In this document: piece after piece, positions 15,587 through 17,692 of the stretch
How positions within the stretch are numbered: the stretch's first letter is position 1
Layout of the letters: every line of letters begins with the position of its first letter
Notes under the pieces: generated by a model
What the model was told of the DNA's origin: nothing
Seen by the model: only the letters and a program-made list of their open reading frames with translations
The model's database searches: none
Position numbers and translations under genes: made by a program
Source of the DNA: Muribaculaceae bacterium
Lineage (GTDB): Bacteria; Bacteroidota; Bacteroidia; Bacteroidales; Muribaculaceae
Length of the DNA: 17,692 nt
Assembly: GCA_009775365.1 (NCBI GenBank)
Contig: VSPM01000056.1
Coordinates: 1-17,692 of the forward strand
Reading direction: 5' to 3'

Positions 15587-15602
15587 ATGAATAATCATTT
15601 AC
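15587..15602. promoter_or_regulatory. ARG-box-like palindrome upstream of speA
   Basis: The plus strand reads TGAAT (15588-15592), four bases AATC, then ATTTA (15597-15601). The general ARG box is TGAAT-WWWW-ATTCA, so one base of the arms and one spacer base differ. A second view is the perfect inverted pair AATGA and TCATT about ATAA. It overlaps the ssb stop codon and lies about 50 bases before the speA start. The region is AT-rich, so chance is a real alternative. Confidence 0.3.
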
Positions 15603-15915
15603 GCCCCACAATTTCAAAACGCTCAACAATGATTTCTGTTCTGCGTCTTACAATCTTCATGCGGTCTTCATACTCGCGAGTCCGCAAATAGCCTTCCACA
15701 TAAAGCTGTGAGCCCTTTCTCACATATCTCTCTACCATGACAGCGTTCTGCCCTCCAAAAACGAGCGAATGCCATTCGGTCATTTCCGTGCGAGCTGCTC
15801 CTCTCACCTCATTTGTGGCAAGCGAGAGATATGCAATCTGACGATCTTTCTCCGGATACCTAATCTCAGGATCGGCTCCTACATGACCCAACAGAATTAC
15901 TTTATTAACCGACAT
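15595..15915 (-). CDS. ssb: Single-stranded DNA-binding protein, short form
   Basis: A 106-residue OB-fold protein that coats single-stranded DNA. The N-terminus (MSVNKVILLGHVGADPEIRY) and the core WHSLVFGGQNAVMVERYVRKGSQLYVEG with following strands match SSB well. The frame ends at FEIVGRK, directly after the last OB strand. There is therefore no disordered linker and no acidic DDIPF-type tip, which in standard SSB recruits partner repair and replication proteins. The protein may be a secondary SSB or one needing no tail contacts. It lies 39 bases after the argC-like gene and 58 bases before speA. The stop (TGA) coincides with the ARG-box-like site. Confidence 0.92.
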   Translation of the reverse strand: MSVNKVILLGHVGADPEIRYPEKDRQIAYLSLATNEVRGAARTEMTEWHSLVFGGQNAVMVERYVRKGSQLYVEGYLRTREYEDRMKIVRRRTEIIVERFEIVGRK

Positions 15916-15954
15916 TGCTTAGACATTAAGAATAACGTATCACACCCCCATATC

Positions 15955-16917
15955 TCATGCAAACCATGACGCAACTTTTGAAACCGTTTCGCCACATGAA
16001 CCATATGCCGCCGATTTTAACTGAAGGCCTACTTTTTCATGTAATGAAAAAAGAAGATTCATGGCATGAACAGCATCTCCGGCACCGCCCCTTAACCTAC
16101 AGTCGGCCACACAGACAATTTCCAGAAGCCCGGCCCCCGGCTTATTAAACGACACCACGCTTTTTTGAGTTCCTTCCACTTCTTCTCCTCCCACATTAGA
16201 AAATGAGGTGAAAGTAAAATTATGGTCATCAAAGATGCTATCATATATTTTCTCGACTTCATCCAATGCCAGAGGACATTTCAAAATTGTGTGAATCCTC
16301 ATCACCCTATGAGAATCGGCAGGCAGCAGCTTTATCGTGACATTACCATCAAAACTTGACTGTGCATTTCTCAATTGCCATAAAATCTCATCTGTGATTA
16401 TGTTGGTGTCCACGCTTTTTACTATGTCATCAGGTGCCGACACTACAACTTCAAGGTCAGCGGATAGCAACAAATGCGATGCCAGAGGATATAACGCGAT
16501 AAGAGCCAACGCTGCCATAGGGGAAGGAACTGCGGCATATTTTGCACCTCTCACAAGCCCTTTTCTGTTAATTTCCGACAACCCATATGCGAATTCTGAA
16601 GAAAGCGAACCGTCAAAACGAGATGGCGACAAATCAATAACCCTAAGTTCAGGCCATTCCGCAACCCTGTCTTTCACATCTTTACCCACTTGGGAATCGT
16701 CGGCAATAAACACTACATCAAGTTTGGAGGGATCGATTTTATCGGAGAAAGTCATAGCCCTTTCGCCTATAAAACCGGCATGACACGATGTGACTTGCCT
16801 GCCAGTCATTCCGGGGGCAAAGAGTGAAACCACATCCACCTCCGGGTGATTGACAAGAATCCGGAGCAATTCTCCGCTGTCGGGCTTGTCTGCACCGATT
16901 ATACCAACTTTTATCAT
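15955..16917 (-). CDS. ArgC-like protein (N-acyl-gamma-glutamyl-phosphate reductase homologue) lacking catalytic residues
   Basis: A 320-residue homologue of ArgC, which normally reduces N-acyl-gamma-glutamyl phosphate in arginine synthesis. Homology is clear over the whole length: SGELLRILVNHPEVDVV (14-30), VIDLSPSR, FAYGLSEINRK (109-119), ALALIALYPLA (136-146) and RGGAGDAVHAMNLLF (276-290). The active site is altered. The expected NPGC(F/Y) with its thioester-forming Cys reads VPSP (130-133), with Pro133 at the cysteine position. The region that normally holds the catalytic His (H-x-H-x-PE) reads NIITDEI. The dinucleotide loop GAAGYTG is GADKPDS. The tail also runs about 17 residues past the usual end. 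The frame is intact, so this looks like a maintained pseudoenzyme, not a decayed gene. It follows argR by 39 bases. Confidence 0.85.
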   Translation of the reverse strand: MIKVGIIGADKPDSGELLRILVNHPEVDVVSLFAPGMTGRQVTSCHAGFIGERAMTFSDKIDPSKLDVVFIADDSQVGKDVKDRVAEWPELRVIDLSPSRFDGSLSSEFAYGLSEINRKGLVRGAKYAAVPSPMAALALIALYPLASHLLLSADLEVVVSAPDDIVKSVDTNIITDEILWQLRNAQSSFDGNVTIKLLPADSHRVMRIHTILKCPLALDEVEKIYDSIFDDHNFTFTSFSNVGGEEVEGTQKSVVSFNKPGAGLLEIVCVADCRLRGGAGDAVHAMNLLFSLHEKVGLQLKSAAYGSCGETVSKVASWFA

Positions 16918-16956
16918 CTTAGGACTATTATTATTAGATTATAACCATATAAAACA

Positions 16957-17454
16957 TCACAAGGAGGTTTCTGTGATATTTATTGACAGAATCCTCGCAA
17001 AAAGTTCTTTGGCCCTCTCTCTCGTAACATCTTCGCGCAACACGGCAAATATAGTGTCTGACCCAGGGATTGTGCCAAGAATTTCCGATGCGTGGCTCAT
17101 GTCGATATCATATGCAAGCCCTGAGGCATAGCCATTGCGGGTTTTTATCACAGCGATGTTGCCTGAGAAACAAATCGACACAAAACCACTCTGATAATTG
17201 GCATGAGGAGGCACCTGCCCGAAAGACAGAATCTTGTCTTTTAAAGAATCACTGTCAGGAAGCACATACATGTATGTGCCTCGGTCAGTGGGCACTTTTG
17301 TGGTGCGCAGCATTTTCAAGTCGCGTGAAAGTGTGGCCTGAGTGACACGATGTCCTTTTTTTGCGAGAATATCAGCCAACTCTTCCTGGCTTCCTATACA
17401 TTGATTTCTGATCAGTTCTATTATAAGATCAATTCTTTTTTTTCTGTTTTTCAT
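16957..17454 (-). CDS. argR: Arginine repressor ArgR
   Basis: A 165-residue transcription factor. The N-terminal winged helix-turn-helix (about 5-65) includes QEELADIL and the recognition stretch RVTQATLSRDLKML (36-49). The C-terminal oligomerisation and arginine-binding domain (about 90-165) includes AVIKTRNGYASGLAYDID and EILGTIPGSDTIFAVL. In E. coli the corresponding motif is GTIAGDDT, whose two aspartates contact arginine; here it is GTIPGSDT, so the first aspartate is Ser132 and the second, Asp133, remains. Its start overlaps the stop of the upstream UVR-motif gene by four bases (ATGA), and the argC-like gene follows 39 bases later. A 6-bp hairpin (ATCACA/TGTGAT, 16956-16977) spans its stop codon, with GTTTT after it on the minus strand, and could weakly attenuate read-through. 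Confidence 0.93.
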   Translation of the reverse strand: MKNRKKRIDLIIELIRNQCIGSQEELADILAKKGHRVTQATLSRDLKMLRTTKVPTDRGTYMYVLPDSDSLKDKILSFGQVPPHANYQSGFVSICFSGNIAVIKTRNGYASGLAYDIDMSHASEILGTIPGSDTIFAVLREDVTRERAKELFARILSINITETSL

Positions 17455-17692
17455 TGATTGTCATTTTGAGTGTTTCGTTTTTCTATTTCTGCCTTGATTC
17501 TTGCAGCCTCTTCATAGTCTTCATTTTCAGCGGCAAGCATCATAGCATCTGAAAGTTGAGAAAGCGTCATGTCGCTCAGTTTCTGAGGAGCGCCCGACAA
17601 TTCATTTGAATTTGATGCCGACACTTTTTTGCCTCCCTTATTGCCTCCTTTATCCTGAGGATCAAATCCGGATTCTCGCAACACTTCTTCAG
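17451..17692 (-). CDS. C-terminal part of a UVR-motif protein (probably bifunctional nuclease family), cut by the window end
   Basis: The frame is open from the window edge, so the start lies outside. The visible 80 or so codons begin EEVLRESGFDPQDK, pass through a low-complexity linker rich in Gly, Lys, Ser and Asn, and end in a UVR motif (LSQLSDAMMLAAENEDYEEAARIKAEIEKR). This motif is a helical hairpin used by UvrB and UvrC to interact. In Bacteroidota a similar tail closes proteins with an N-terminal bifunctional-nuclease (DUF151) domain, which I consider the likeliest identity. A clp-associated UVR protein (McsA-like) is another possibility. The stop overlaps the argR start (ATGA), so expression is coupled. 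A GTG at 17682-17684 is an internal valine, not a start. Confidence 0.7.
   Translation of the reverse strand, partial: EEVLRESGFDPQDKGGNKGGKKVSASNSNELSGAPQKLSDMTLSQLSDAMMLAAENEDYEEAARIKAEIEKRNTQNDNQ

Noticed and set aside
17599..17612. AATTCA-TT-TGAATT palindrome upstream of argR as an ARG box
   Set aside because: Arm order is the reverse of TGAAT-N4-ATTCA, it lies inside the upstream coding sequence, and no complete tandem box can be built around it.
17451..17684. Treating the GTG at 17682-17684 as the start of a 77-residue protein
   Set aside because: The frame continues upstream to the window edge and the visible part is a linker plus a C-terminal UVR motif, so this is the end of a larger protein.

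Overview
This window looks like chromosomal core sequence from a member of the Bacteroidota, most likely order Bacteroidales. The evidence is the set of protein families and the Bacteroides-type promoters (TTG, about 20 bases, TAnnTTTG) that precede several genes. Leaders are A/T-rich and lack clear Shine-Dalgarno sequences. A gut Muribaculaceae-like lineage fits, but I cannot prove it from sequence alone.

Layout. 1-1176: a possible gene tail on the plus strand, an AT-rich gap with a minus-strand terminator, then an ECF-type sigma factor (-) diverging from a DEAD-box RNA helicase (+, 1177-2466). 2479-5160: a shared terminator hairpin, then a minus-strand run of tRNA-dihydrouridine synthase, MTA/SAH nucleosidase and a BASS-type transporter. 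5161-5825: the largest gene-free stretch, with a dus promoter, an anomalous GC-rich islet and a 220-bp MITE-like element. 5826-6203: a small DUF486 membrane protein (-), divergent from a plus-strand group of flavodiiron protein, UDG-superfamily protein and DedA protein (6452-9003). This group ends in a strong terminator and is followed by ribulose-phosphate 3-epimerase (9101-9745). 9845-17692: eight consecutive minus-strand genes. In transcription order they are a UVR-motif protein (cut by the window edge), argR, an argC-like gene, ssb, speA, truA, an EamA-family exporter and ligA.

Most genes are housekeeping: RNA unwinding, tRNA modification, SAM by-product salvage, O2/NO detoxification, envelope lipid recycling, the pentose phosphate pathway, polyamine synthesis, and DNA ligation and repair. 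The most unusual part is the arginine block at 13638-17454. The ArgC homologue has lost the catalytic cysteine, the usual catalytic histidine region and part of the nucleotide-binding loop. The neighbouring ArgR has a changed effector-binding motif (GSDT where GDDT is usual). An ARG-box-like palindrome lies just upstream of the arginine decarboxylase gene. Together these suggest a rewired arginine-sensing or polyamine branch whose former biosynthetic reductase may now be a non-catalytic protein. I saw no CRISPR array, rRNA, tRNA, intact transposase or prophage genes.
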